Below are positions 38,875 through 47,984 of a stretch of DNA of 64,000 nucleotides, in pieces (positions within the stretch are counted from its first letter, which is position 1; each line of letters opens with the position of its first letter). The DNA comes from Pelistega suis (GTDB taxonomy: Bacteria > Pseudomonadota > Gammaproteobacteria > Burkholderiales > Burkholderiaceae_B). The position numbers and the translations under genes are program-made. The notes under the pieces were generated by a model. It saw only the letters and a list, made by a program, of their open reading frames with translations. It had not been told where the DNA came from and made no database searches. The DNA is taken from positions 186,001-250,000 of the forward strand of contig NZ_JABGBN010000002.1 of the NCBI RefSeq assembly GCF_013133795.1. The letters are read 5' to 3'.

Positions 38875-39441
38875 ATGCGTCTTAGTCGTTTAAGTATCTG
38901 TTTAGGTCTTGTCACTGTTCTTTCAGGTTGTCAAGTGATTGATCGAGTTATGGGAATTACATCAGGTTCTACCGCATCGTCGAGCTTGCCGTCAGATATT
39001 CCAACAGCACCACCGCCAAATCAAACCCAAACTAAAGCGCCGACGCCAAAACCATCTCAGCAAAAGGTTAGCTCTTCATTAGTTATTTATGTAGGCGCAA
39101 CATCAGAGGTGTCAGGTTATACGCAAGTGACTCAAAAAGGGCGTACAGTTTATGTGGATCCGACACAAACATTGGTCTATACAGATTTAAGCAATACACT
39201 GGCCGTCTTAGATGAGAGTAATAATCCATATGTGAATTTAGTATTCTCTCAAGCTGGGGCTCAAAAATTATCCGCATTGACTGCAAAAAATGTGGGTAAA
39301 AGCTTAATCGTGACGTTAAACAATGAACTCATCTCTATCTTAAAGATTGATGCACGCAATAGCAACGGTATTTTACATGTACCAATGAAGAGCGTTAGCG
39401 ATGCGCAGACAGTCGAGCGTCGTATTTTAGATGGTGAATAA
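38875..39441 (+). CDS. Lipoprotein with SecD-P1-head-like domain
   Basis: Starting at the ATG giving MRLSRLSICLGLVTVLSGC, it has a lipobox LSGC with Cys19; the frame's upstream extension has no ribosome site. After a Ser/Pro/Thr-rich linker (~30-65), residues ~70-185 resemble the head part of the first periplasmic domain of SecD: a short beta region, then YVNLVFSQAGAQKLSALTAKNVGKSLIVTLNNELISILKI, the pattern of SecD's VxFxxxGAxxFxxxTxxNVGKxLAIxLD-type stretch. It has no membrane channel part. Role unknown; an accessory function at the envelope is inference. Confidence 0.75.
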   Translation: MRLSRLSICLGLVTVLSGCQVIDRVMGITSGSTASSSLPSDIPTAPPPNQTQTKAPTPKPSQQKVSSSLVIYVGATSEVSGYTQVTQKGRTVYVDPTQTLVYTDLSNTLAVLDESNNPYVNLVFSQAGAQKLSALTAKNVGKSLIVTLNNELISILKIDARNSNGILHVPMKSVSDAQTVERRILDGE

Positions 39442-39469
39442 TAATTAAAATATCATTGCACTAATAACA

Positions 39470-39500
39470 AAATCCCCAGATTGTCTGGGGATTTCTTTTG
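39470..39500. terminator. Terminator between the SecD-P1-like lipoprotein gene and xth
   Basis: AAATCCCCAGA/TCTGGGGATTT is an 11-bp perfect stem on a TTG loop, followed by CTTTTG. Convergent position. Confidence 0.85.
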
Positions 39501-39559
39501 GACTAAAAATCAATGTCATGTAAAAGTGCTTTTACGACATCAAACGGCTTTTTCTATGT

Positions 39560-40333
39560 CTAAACAATCTCCACCACCACCGGCGTATGATCAGACGGTC
39601 GCTCATTGCCTCGAGGGGCTTTATCAATCGTACTGGCAATACAATGTGGCACGAGCGCATCCGAAATCAACAGATGATCAATCCGTAAACCTGCATTGCG
39701 TTTAAAGCCAAATTGTCGGTAATCCCACCAGCTAAAGCTTTTTTCTTCTTGTTCAAATAAACGGAAAGAGTCCTTCATACCTAGATTCAATAAGGCTTGA
39801 AAATGAGCACGCTCTGCAGGAGAAACAAGGATATCACCTGAGTATTTAGCATGAACATCTCGGTCTTCGGGAGCAATATTAAAGTCGCCTGTCAGTACTA
39901 ATTGAGGGTATTGCGTCAGTTGAGCTTTAATATAATGCTGTAATGCCTCAAACCACGCCATTTTATAAGCAAATTTATCACTCTCTAATGAACTACCATT
40001 GGGGCAATATACGCCAATGACACGCACTATATCACCATTAGCTTTTTCAATATCGGCAGCGATAAGGCGTTGCTGTTCATCTGCATAGAGCGGGTTATTA
40101 ATTTGGATATTGTTAAGTGCTATTTTACTTAAAATTGCCACGCCATTGTAGGTTTTTTGTCCTGACCAGGCGGCATGATAGCCAATCGCTTTAAAGGCTT
40201 CTTCTGGAAATTTATGTGTTTCCATCTTTAACTCTTGCAGGCAAAGCACATCGACTTGGCTACTATTTAACCAATCAATGACTTGTTCTAAGCGAACGGA
40301 CAAAGAGTTTACATTCCAACTAGCAATTTTCAT
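39560..40333 (-). CDS. xth: Exodeoxyribonuclease III
   Basis: AP endonuclease and 3'-5' exonuclease of base-excision repair. The fold's motifs are all present: MKIASWNVNSLSVRL, LCLQELKMET (catalytic Glu), YNGVAILSK, GVYCPNGSS, LTGDFNIAPEDRDVH, SWWDYR, AGLRIDHLLIS and RPSDHTPVVVEI with the catalytic His. 257 residues. The start is the family's MKIASWNVN; no strong ribosome site. Divergent from the thiolase gene. Confidence 0.95.
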   Translation of the reverse strand: MKIASWNVNSLSVRLEQVIDWLNSSQVDVLCLQELKMETHKFPEEAFKAIGYHAAWSGQKTYNGVAILSKIALNNIQINNPLYADEQQRLIAADIEKANGDIVRVIGVYCPNGSSLESDKFAYKMAWFEALQHYIKAQLTQYPQLVLTGDFNIAPEDRDVHAKYSGDILVSPAERAHFQALLNLGMKDSFRLFEQEEKSFSWWDYRQFGFKRNAGLRIDHLLISDALVPHCIASTIDKAPRGNERPSDHTPVVVEIV

Positions 40334-40411
40334 ATTTAAAATTTAGGCGTGAACGGTTATACTGTTTTTAGAAAACTATTATTGTATATCTATTTGTCAA
40401 AGGAGATGTTA

Positions 40412-41593
40412 ATGTCTGAGGTTTATGTTGTATCTGCTATGCGTACAGCGATTGCTTCTTTTGGGGGTGCTTTAAAGGATTTTGCACCTCATCAGTTAGG
40501 TACCGCAGTAATGAAGGCTGTTTTAGAAAAGGCGGGAGTTGCACCATCAGATGTAGGACATGTTGTTGTGGGGCAAGTGATTAATACGGAGCCGACGGAT
40601 TTATATTTATCGCGCGTTGCCTCAATTAATGCAGGGGTTGATATCTCAACACCTGCTTTTAATGTTAATCGTCTCTGTGGCTCAGGTTTACAAGCTATCG
40701 TGAGTGCGGCTCAAGCGATTAAATTAGGCGATACGGATGTGGCATTAGCGGCGGGTGTAGAGTGTATGAGTCGTGCACCATACATTGCACCAGCGGTACG
40801 TTTTGGTGCTCGTATGGGAGATGCTATGCTACAAGATATGATGTTAGGTACCCTGCATGACCCCTTTAATAAAATTCATATGGGTGTGACCGCCGAAAAT
40901 CTGGCGTGTGAGTACAATATCAGCCGTGAAGAACAAGACAAATTAGCGTATGAATCACATACTCGAGCCTTAAATGCGATTGATAAAGGCTATTTCAAAG
41001 AGCAAATCGTGCCGATTATGCTCAAAACACGTAAAGGCGAAGTGGTGTTTGATACGGATGAGCACCCACGCCGAGATGTTGATTTAGAGAGTTTGGCCAA
41101 ACTCAAACCCGTTTTTGTCAAAGAAAATGGCACGGTCACCGCAGGTAATGCCTCTGGTATTAATGATGGTGCAGCTGCTGTATTATTGATGAGTGGTGAG
41201 GCTGTCAAAGCGAAAGGAGTTAAACCTCTTGCACGTCTTGTTGCTTATGCACATGCTGGGGTAGAGCCTAAAATCATGGGGATTGGTCCAGTTCCTGCAA
41301 CTAAGTTAGCGCTCGAAAAAGCCGGCTTAAAAGTCGAAGATATGGATGTTATTGAAGCGAATGAGGCCTTTGCGGCACAAGCATTAGCAGTTAGCAAAGC
41401 GCTTGGTTTTGATCCGGCTAAAGTTAACCCTAATGGTAGTGGTGTTGGCTTAGGACACCCTGTCGGGGCAACTGGCGCAATTATTACCACTAAAGCAATT
41501 TATGAACTACACCGTATTCAAGGCCGCTATGCACTGGTTACAATGTGCATTGGAGGAGGCCAAGGTATTGCAGCAATTTTCGAGAGAGTCTAG
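40412..41593 (+). CDS. Acetyl-CoA C-acetyltransferase (thiolase)
   Basis: Claisen condensation or cleavage of acetoacetyl-CoA and related acyl-CoAs. From the ATG behind AGGAG, 393 residues. The nucleophile Cys lies in NVNRLCGSGLQAIVSAAQ, the His in GGVGLGHPVGATGA-type sequence (here SGVGLGHPVGATGAI), and the acid/base Cys in MCIGGGQGIAAIFE at the C-terminus; NEAFAAQALAV is also present. Biosynthetic (PhaA/AtoB) versus catabolic role cannot be decided. The next gene starts 4 bases after its stop. Confidence 0.93.
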   Translation: MSEVYVVSAMRTAIASFGGALKDFAPHQLGTAVMKAVLEKAGVAPSDVGHVVVGQVINTEPTDLYLSRVASINAGVDISTPAFNVNRLCGSGLQAIVSAAQAIKLGDTDVALAAGVECMSRAPYIAPAVRFGARMGDAMLQDMMLGTLHDPFNKIHMGVTAENLACEYNISREEQDKLAYESHTRALNAIDKGYFKEQIVPIMLKTRKGEVVFDTDEHPRRDVDLESLAKLKPVFVKENGTVTAGNASGINDGAAAVLLMSGEAVKAKGVKPLARLVAYAHAGVEPKIMGIGPVPATKLALEKAGLKVEDMDVIEANEAFAAQALAVSKALGFDPAKVNPNGSGVGLGHPVGATGAIITTKAIYELHRIQGRYALVTMCIGGGQGIAAIFERV

Positions 41594-41597
41594 AGAG

Positions 41598-42398
41598 ATG
41601 CAAAAAACAGCGCCTGATGCCGAACGAGATATGCCCACTCTATCAGAAATGGATGGCGTGCGCTGTTTGCATTTTGATAGTCCTTGGATTCAAGGCGCCA
41701 TGCAGGTATCCAATCCATCTCGTTTAGTATTTTTATATACCCGCCAAATGATGGGGTGGTTACTTTTTTTAGAAACAGCATCGGTTAAACGAATTGATAT
41801 GTTAGGTTTGGGGGCAGGATCTTTGACACGATATTGCCTCAAGCATACAAAAGCCGATATTCATTGTGTGGAATGGAATCCGACTGTAACTGCTTTTTGT
41901 CATCAATTTTTTAAATTGCCTCGACAACATAAGCGTTTATCCATCACCCACGAAGATGCACAATTATGGGTGGCCAATGAGCAAAATCATCATCAATCAC
42001 AGGTATTATTAGTGGATTTGTATGACTATACGGCACAGGGGCCTGTGGCAGACTCATTGGAGTTTTATGAGAACTGTTATCGTGTTTTAGGCGATTACGG
42101 GGTTTTAGTGGTTAATTTATTTGGACACCATCCTAGTTATCGTAAGAATATTAAACATATCCAAAAAGCTTTTTCTCAGAGAGTATTAATATTTGATGAG
42201 ACAGAAGATGGTAATCGTATTGTCCTAGCCTTTAAAGGCCCCCATTTACAAGTGAATAAAGAGGATTTACTTGCTCGTGCTCGTGTATTACAACGACATA
42301 CAGAACTAGAGGCTGTAGAGATGGCGCAGATGATTATCCCTCAGATGGAGAAGAACGCCATAAAAAATAAGGTTTACCCTAATTTTTTAGTTGTTTAA
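41598..42398 (+). CDS. Spermidine-synthase-fold methyltransferase-like protein
   Basis: A 266-residue cytosolic protein with the Rossmann core of the spermine/spermidine synthase family: RIDMLGLGAGSLTRYCLKH (nucleotide loop), IHCVEWNPTVTAFCHQFF (acidic strand end), LSITHEDAQLW and VLLVDLYDYTAQGP. It lacks the N-terminal beta domain of true SpeE, so polyamine synthesis is unlikely and the substrate is unknown. Start chosen at the ATG after AGAGAG, just past the thiolase stop; the frame is open ~96 bases further up, overlapping the thiolase end. Confidence 0.8.
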   Translation: MQKTAPDAERDMPTLSEMDGVRCLHFDSPWIQGAMQVSNPSRLVFLYTRQMMGWLLFLETASVKRIDMLGLGAGSLTRYCLKHTKADIHCVEWNPTVTAFCHQFFKLPRQHKRLSITHEDAQLWVANEQNHHQSQVLLVDLYDYTAQGPVADSLEFYENCYRVLGDYGVLVVNLFGHHPSYRKNIKHIQKAFSQRVLIFDETEDGNRIVLAFKGPHLQVNKEDLLARARVLQRHTELEAVEMAQMIIPQMEKNAIKNKVYPNFLVV

Positions 42399-42481
42399 AA
42401 GCCGTTATATTGTCGGAAATAATGTGGTGAATGCTGAATTTGCCTGGTTTAATCGAATTTATTTAGTTTTAGGAGTAGATT

Positions 42482-43450
42482 ATGTTGCTTAAAAAATTTA
42501 AATTATCAGCATTGGCTGTTGTTCTTGGAATGAGTGCAGCTGGTACTGCCTTAGCACAAGATAAATTTGTGGCAATTACAGCGATTGTTGAGCATCCTGC
42601 TTTAGATGCTGTGCGTGATGGTGTTATTAAACAACTAGAGAAAGAGGGTTTTGTCCAAGGTAAGAACCTCAAGGTAAAATATCAAAGCGCGCAGGGTAAT
42701 ACCGGTACAGCAGCGCAGATTGCTCGTCAATTTATCGGTGAAAAGCCTGATACCATTGTAGCGATTGCAACGCCTTCAGCACAAGCGGTCGTGGCCGCCA
42801 CAAAAACTATCCCTGTGGTATTTGCAGCCATTACAGATCCTGTTGCAGCACAACTTGTCAAAGCAAAAGAGCCCTCGGGCACTAATGTAACTGGCGTATC
42901 TGACATTCTTGAATTACAACCACAAATTGATCTCATCAAGCAAGTGGTACCTAATGCCAAAAAAGTCGGTGTTGTATATAACCCAGGCGAAGCAAACTCG
43001 GCTGTTGTCGTTAAGCAATTAAAAGAGACGCTAGCGACTCAAGGAATGGAACTTGTTGAAGCCTCTGCGCCACGTTCTGTTGATGTAAGTTCTGCTGCAC
43101 GTAGTCTTATTGGTAAGGTTGATGTTATCTACACGACGACGGATAATAATGTGGTATCTGCCTATGAGGCTTTAGTTAAAGTAGGTAATGAAGCAGATAT
43201 CCCATTGGTTGCATCAGATACATCGAGTGTCGAGCGTGGTGCGATTGCGGCTTTAGGTCTTAACTACTTTAATATCGGTGAGCAGGCTGGGGTGATTGTT
43301 TCTCGTGTCCTTAAAGGTGAGGCACCGGGTACTATTGCATTTGAAACGTCTAAAAACCTTTCACTACATCTTAATAAGAAAGCCGCTGCTGAGCAGGGTG
43401 TTAGTTTAAGTGATGATTTGGTAAAAACAGCAGAAAAAGTCTTTGATTAA
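42482..43450 (+). CDS. ABC transporter substrate-binding protein (PF04392/TrpX-like)
   Basis: Periplasmic receptor, 322 residues, with a cleavable signal peptide ending GTALAQ. The body begins FVAITAIVEHPALDAVRDGVIKQLEKEGF and contains NPGEANSAVVVKQLKE and TTTDNNVVSAYEALVKVGN, the pattern of the ABC_sub_bind family. Some members bind tryptophan or other aromatic compounds; ligand here unknown. ATG behind AGGAG. The permease and ATPase genes follow, separated by a hairpin. Confidence 0.9.
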   Translation: MLLKKFKLSALAVVLGMSAAGTALAQDKFVAITAIVEHPALDAVRDGVIKQLEKEGFVQGKNLKVKYQSAQGNTGTAAQIARQFIGEKPDTIVAIATPSAQAVVAATKTIPVVFAAITDPVAAQLVKAKEPSGTNVTGVSDILELQPQIDLIKQVVPNAKKVGVVYNPGEANSAVVVKQLKETLATQGMELVEASAPRSVDVSSAARSLIGKVDVIYTTTDNNVVSAYEALVKVGNEADIPLVASDTSSVERGAIAALGLNYFNIGEQAGVIVSRVLKGEAPGTIAFETSKNLSLHLNKKAAAEQGVSLSDDLVKTAEKVFD

Positions 43451-43465
43451 TTATCTCTAGTACGG

Positions 43466-43498
43466 ATGGCGTAATACAACTTGATTACGCCATTCTTC
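43466..43498 (+). terminator. Hairpin between receptor and permease genes
   Basis: ATGGCGTAAT pairs with ATTACGCCAT across 8 bases, then TCTTCCTT. Probably a leaky terminator or mRNA stabiliser that lets the receptor be made in excess. Confidence 0.6.
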
Positions 43499-43605
43499 CT
43501 TATAAACAGTGGATTTTATACGCTGTTGTGTAGTTTAAAAAGGATATATCTTTTAAATATCTTTAAAAACTAGGCTTATAAATCCATTTTGGATTTTTAG
43601 AATAT

Positions 43606-44484
43606 ATGTCATTATTTGCATCCTTAGGCGCGTTAGAGCTAGGTTTTATCTATAGTTTAGTGGCTCTAGGCGTGTTTATTTCTTTTAAGGTTCTACGTTT
43701 TCCTGACCTAACAGTTGACGGCACGTTTGCGACAGGTGGGGCAGTGGCTGCTTTGATGATTAGCCATGGCGGCGATCCATTTATTGCCTGTATTGTAGCG
43801 ATGGTGGTTTGTGGTTTTGCAGGCATGGTCACTGGCTGGCTGAATGTCAAATTAGGTATTATGGATTTATTAGCCTCTATCCTTATGATGACGGCTTTAT
43901 ACTCTATTAATCTGCGCATTATGGATGGACCTAATATCCCACTTATTGTGAGTGATACTGTCTTTAGTTTGACGCAATTTAGCTTTCTTGAAGATTATCA
44001 CTGGCGTCCTATACTGCTAGCCATTGTCGTCATCGTCGTTAAATTTTTAATGGACTGGTTCTTTGCCACAGAAACAGGTCTCGCTATGCGATCAACAGGC
44101 TCTAATCTACGCATGGCTCGCGCTCAAGGAGTTTCTACTGATCGTATGGTAATGTTAGGGATGGCTATCTCTAATAGTCTTGTCGGTTTAGGTGGTGCAT
44201 TATTTGTTCAATCCCAAGGAGGTGCCGATATCTCTATGGGCATTGGTACGATTGTGATCGGTCTAGCAGCGGTCATTATCGGTCAAAGTATTATTACGGC
44301 TCGTCGTTTTATTTACATCACGTTAGCCGTTATTGTCGGGGCGATTTTATATCGTTTCTTTATCGCTTTAGCACTTAATAGTGATTTTATCGGCTTAAAA
44401 GCACAAGATTTAAACTTAGTCACAGCCGTATTAGTGACAGTAGCATTAATCTTACCAAAACTTAAACACAAATTAAAAAAATAG
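43606..44484 (+). CDS. ABC transporter permease
   Basis: A 292-residue inner-membrane protein with about eight spans, of the branched-chain-amino-acid-type permease family. Marks are LGVFISFKVLRFPDLTVDGTFATGGAVAA near the N-terminus and the coupling region ETGLAMRSTGSNLRMARAQGVSTDRM. Pairs with the ATPase 11 bases downstream and the PF04392-type receptor upstream. No clear ribosome site before the ATG. Confidence 0.9.
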   Translation: MSLFASLGALELGFIYSLVALGVFISFKVLRFPDLTVDGTFATGGAVAALMISHGGDPFIACIVAMVVCGFAGMVTGWLNVKLGIMDLLASILMMTALYSINLRIMDGPNIPLIVSDTVFSLTQFSFLEDYHWRPILLAIVVIVVKFLMDWFFATETGLAMRSTGSNLRMARAQGVSTDRMVMLGMAISNSLVGLGGALFVQSQGGADISMGIGTIVIGLAAVIIGQSIITARRFIYITLAVIVGAILYRFFIALALNSDFIGLKAQDLNLVTAVLVTVALILPKLKHKLKK

Positions 44485-44494
44485 GGGGAATGGT

Positions 44495-45289
44495 ATGCTA
44501 AAAGCTGAGAAATTATTTATTACCTTTAACAAGAAAACACCCATCGAAACACGTGCTTTGCAAGGGATTTCTTTGGAGATTCCAGAGGGACAATTTGTGA
44601 CGGTTATCGGTTCCAATGGTGCTGGTAAATCTACTTTTTTAAATGCGATTGCAGGTGAGCTATTGGTAGATGAGGGACATATCTATGTAGATAATGAGGA
44701 TGTCACGCGTAAACGAAGTTGGCAACGTGCTAATAAAGTGGCTCGTGTGTTCCAAGACCCGATGGCAGGGACTTGTGAGGACTTAACCATCGAAGAAAAT
44801 ATGGCCTTAGCTTATCAGCGTGGTGCAACTCGTGGTTTACGATTTGCGGTCAAAGGAGATATGCGAGAGCTTTTCAAAGAGCGTTTGAGTATTTTGGGTT
44901 TGGGTTTAGAAAATCGCTTAACAGACCGGATTGGGCTTTTATCTGGCGGGCAACGTCAAGCTGTAAGTCTATTAATGGCCGCCTTACAACCAAGTAAAAT
45001 TTTACTTCTGGACGAGCATACGGCAGCCTTGGATCCTCGAACAGCAGATTTCGTGCTACAGCTTACGGCTAAAATCGTTGCCGAGAAAAAGCTCACAACC
45101 ATGATGGTAACGCATAGTATGAAACAAGCCCTTGAAGTGGGTGATCGTACGGTGATGTTACATCAAGGTAATGTGGTACTAGATGTGAGTGGAGAAGAGC
45201 GTAAAAATCTAACCGTACATGATTTATTGCATATGTTTGAAAAAGTCCGAGGTGAACAAATCGAAGATGATGCCTTATTGTTAGGCTAA
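44495..45289 (+). CDS. ABC transporter ATP-binding protein
   Basis: A 264-residue ATPase: Walker A GSNGAGKST, Q-loop FQDPMAGTCEDLT, signature LSGGQRQAVSLLMA, Walker B ILLLDEHTAALDP, and the switch His in MMVTHSMKQA. Energises the permease encoded upstream. ATG behind AGGGGGAA. It ends the three-gene uptake operon; a strong terminator lies 130 bases on. Confidence 0.95.
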   Translation: MLKAEKLFITFNKKTPIETRALQGISLEIPEGQFVTVIGSNGAGKSTFLNAIAGELLVDEGHIYVDNEDVTRKRSWQRANKVARVFQDPMAGTCEDLTIEENMALAYQRGATRGLRFAVKGDMRELFKERLSILGLGLENRLTDRIGLLSGGQRQAVSLLMAALQPSKILLLDEHTAALDPRTADFVLQLTAKIVAEKKLTTMMVTHSMKQALEVGDRTVMLHQGNVVLDVSGEERKNLTVHDLLHMFEKVRGEQIEDDALLLG

Positions 45290-45420
45290 TTTACGACAAC
45301 TTAACAATGTTTGTCCTTCTTTTTATTGGATTTTGCTCTTGTTTTTTAGATAATGTTCGTAGAGATAAAATTCTAGCTTAAGTAAAAAAAGCGGAACTTT
45401 ATCAAAAAGCAAGAGGGGAA

Positions 45421-45462
45421 AAAAACTCGAGTAGGCCGTGGTGGCTTACTCGAGTTTTTTAT
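45421..45462. terminator. Rho-independent terminator after the ABC operon
   Basis: AAACTCGAGTA pairs with TACTCGAGTTT, followed by a T run. The rest of the 45290-45553 gap shows no gene. Confidence 0.88.
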
Positions 45463-45553
45463 TGTATATATCTGTAAGTCGCCAACCTTTAGTAAAGAGA
45501 AGCTCATGTGCTATCATTACGGCTAATATCACCTAAATAAGGGGGGAGTGACG

Positions 45554-46483
45554 ATGTCAATGGACACTATCCTAGAATTAAAACATCTAAAAACACTATT
45601 AACATTAGCAGAAACGGGCACAGTATCCGCAGCTTCGCAACGTTTATTTGTGACCCAATCGGCACTTTCTCATCAAATTCGTGCCTTAGAGGAATATTTC
45701 AATACTTCTTTATTTGAGCGTAAATCGAATCCTTTACGTTTTACACCAACGGGTGAACGCTTGCTAAAGTTAGCCCAAGATATTGCCCCCATGATTCATG
45801 ATGCTCAGCGAGATATTGCTCAACTTGTACAAGGGGAGGCAGGAGAGTTACGCGTTGCGGTGGAATGTCATACCTGTTTTGATTGGCTAATGCCTGCGAT
45901 GGATATATTCCGTCCCTTATGGCCAAAAGTAGAGTTAGATATTGTTTCTGGCTTTCATGCCGATCCTGTGGCGTTATTACTTACTCATCGGGCTGACTTA
46001 GCCATTGTTTCTGAAGTAGAAGAACAAGCAGATGTACACTATCTACCGTTATTTTCATATGAAATGGTGGGTATTTGCGCCAAAGATCATCCATTAGCAC
46101 AAAAAGACATCTGGGAAGCAGATGACTTTAAGGACGAAACCTTAATCACATATCCTGTGCCAGATGATATGTTGGATTTGGTACGTAAAGTTTTACGTCC
46201 AGCAGGGATTAACCCTGCACGCCGACATAGTGAATTAACGATTGCTATTATTCAATTGGTGGCGAGCCGAAGAGGGGTGGCAGCTCTACCTTATTGGACG
46301 GTAATGCCTTATTTAGAAAAAGGCTATGTTGTCGCCAAACAGATTAGTAGTACACGATTAACGAGCGAATTATATGCGGCTATAAGAAAATCAGCACACG
46401 ATAAGACCTATTTGACCGATTTTACTCGAATTGTCCAAGAGCAGGGGTTTGCTAATTTACCGGGTTTAAGTCCGCTGAAGTAA
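45554..46483 (+). CDS. metR: LysR-family regulator, MetR-like
   Basis: Typical LysR protein: N-terminal winged helix (LKHLKTLLTLAETGTVSAASQRLFVTQSALSHQIRALEE, residues ~8-46) and effector-binding domain from ~90. The segment VAVECHTCFDWLMPAMDIFRPLWP is close to MetR, the homocysteine-responsive activator of methionine genes. No met gene is adjacent, and the next gene is an iron-complex receptor, so the target is unclear. Start at the ATG behind GGGGGGAG; a GTG six bases upstream is the alternative. Confidence 0.82.
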   Translation: MSMDTILELKHLKTLLTLAETGTVSAASQRLFVTQSALSHQIRALEEYFNTSLFERKSNPLRFTPTGERLLKLAQDIAPMIHDAQRDIAQLVQGEAGELRVAVECHTCFDWLMPAMDIFRPLWPKVELDIVSGFHADPVALLLTHRADLAIVSEVEEQADVHYLPLFSYEMVGICAKDHPLAQKDIWEADDFKDETLITYPVPDDMLDLVRKVLRPAGINPARRHSELTIAIIQLVASRRGVAALPYWTVMPYLEKGYVVAKQISSTRLTSELYAAIRKSAHDKTYLTDFTRIVQEQGFANLPGLSPLK

Positions 46484-46512
46484 CAAATTATCGCAAAAAA
46501 TTCAAATAATTC

Positions 46513-46527
46513 TGATAATTATTATCA
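46513..46527. promoter_or_regulatory. Fur box
   Basis: TGATAATTATTATCA is a perfect 7-1-7 inverted repeat equal to the core Fur consensus, 50 bases before the iron-complex receptor ATG. Confidence 0.88.
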
Positions 46528-46576
46528 TTAAATGATAGAATGCGAGTATTAATTTTTAAATTAAAAGAGAAGTTTA

Positions 46577-47680
46577 ATGATGAAAAGAAGTCTCGCATTA
46601 TTAGCTGGTTTATGGTTTTTAAGCATTCCAGCACAAGCGGAAGTTGTGACAATCAAGGATACTTTAGGTCGCGAAGTAAAAATAGATGTTCCTGTTAAGC
46701 GTCCGATTTTAACCTTTTATTACCCAGATTATATTGCCGCAACAGGCGTGGAAAATTTCCAAAAAGTTGTGGGTATTTCGCGTGAATTCTGGGAAAAATT
46801 TAATCCAGGCAGTTGGAGTTTGTTCAGTGAAAAAATCCCGTCATTAAAAGATATTGCTGATGTAGGCTATGTCGTAACAAATACATTTTCATTGGAAAAA
46901 GCGTTAACGCTAAAACCAGATGTGCTTGTCATACCTGAAATTCAATTTAAAGCCTTAGAAAGCGAAATTGCGAAGCTTGAACAAATGGGCATTCCTGTTG
47001 TGGCTGTCGACTTTAATGATCAAACCGTCGAAAAACATACAGCAAGTGTGCGTATTTTCGGCAAACTTGCCGGTACAGAAGAGAGGGCAGAACAGTTAGC
47101 CAAAGAGTATGCTGAGGGTATGGCTGAGATTAAAAAACGTGTCGCTAACGCTAAACAAGCCAAGCCAAAACTTTATTTCGAATTTGGTAATAAAGGACCT
47201 TCTGAGTATAGTTACACTTACGGTAAAAATATGTGGGGAGCAATTGCGGAACAAGTCGGAGCAGACAATATTAGCGCACCATTTATTGAAAACTGGGGAC
47301 ATATTAATCCTGAACAGTTTTTGACCTCAAAACCAGAAGTGATTATGATTTCAGGGACGGAGTTAGGTCATGATACGAATCCGGATATTATGTCGATGGG
47401 TATTCATATTAGCGAAGAAGATGCACAAAAACGTCTCGCTGGTTTTACAAAACGTGCGGGCTGGGAAAATATGCCGGCCGTAAAAAATAATCGTATTTAC
47501 GGCTTATACCAGAGTGCATCGCGTTCAATTAGCGATTTAGCTAGCGCACAATTTATGGCAAAAGCTTTATATCCAGAAGTCTTTGCTGATGTAGACCCTT
47601 TGAAAACCTATATGGATTTCCATAAAAAATATTTGCCAATTACACCGACAGGTACTTTTTATATTCAGTTAAAGAAATAA
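46577..47680 (+). CDS. Iron-complex (siderophore/heme-type) ABC substrate-binding protein
   Basis: Periplasmic class III receptor, 367 residues, with signal peptide cut near IPAQA-E. The typical opening VTIKDTLGREVKIDVPVKRPI is followed by the VGYVVTNTFSLEKALTLKPDVLVI strand and the long-helix two-lobe layout. A perfect Fur box precedes it, so it is iron-repressed. No permease or ATPase gene is adjacent on either side, so it must share a transporter encoded elsewhere. Two adjacent ATGs behind AAGAGAAG. Ligand unknown. Confidence 0.9.
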   Translation: MMKRSLALLAGLWFLSIPAQAEVVTIKDTLGREVKIDVPVKRPILTFYYPDYIAATGVENFQKVVGISREFWEKFNPGSWSLFSEKIPSLKDIADVGYVVTNTFSLEKALTLKPDVLVIPEIQFKALESEIAKLEQMGIPVVAVDFNDQTVEKHTASVRIFGKLAGTEERAEQLAKEYAEGMAEIKKRVANAKQAKPKLYFEFGNKGPSEYSYTYGKNMWGAIAEQVGADNISAPFIENWGHINPEQFLTSKPEVIMISGTELGHDTNPDIMSMGIHISEEDAQKRLAGFTKRAGWENMPAVKNNRIYGLYQSASRSISDLASAQFMAKALYPEVFADVDPLKTYMDFHKKYLPITPTGTFYIQLKK

Positions 47681-47984
47681 ATAGGGAGATAAAGCGGCAC
47701 ATGGTGTCGCTTTAATCATTGTAAAACCTCCAAGAAGGCTTTCATTATAGGGAAAATAAAACAATAAAAATCTCGGTATGATCATCATATCCTACTCATA
47801 AATAATTCGTATAATGTATATTATGTAAAGTTGAGTATTAGAAATAATATAAGCTATCAAACAATTACACTACTATCTCATTAATTCAAATAAAAATATA
47901 TCCATATAACACGCTATTAACTGAATCTATGTTTATAATAAGCATTTATTTATTGACAGCTTAATACGTACAGGTTTCTTATCC
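47681..47984. other. 304-base gap without a gene
   Basis: AT-rich. A small hairpin AAAGCG...CGCTTT at ~47693-47714, after the receptor gene, lacks a T run. No frame of note, no repeat, no clear promoter for gabD. Confidence 0.6.

Noticed and set aside
39481-39705. 74-codon plus-strand frame over the end of xth
   Set aside because: It overlaps the terminator and the conserved C-terminus of xth; no ribosome site and no family.
41502-41597. Longer start for the spermidine-synthase-fold protein, overlapping thiolase by ~90 bases
   Set aside because: The extra residues mirror thiolase codons in another frame; the ATG at 41598 has its own ribosome site.
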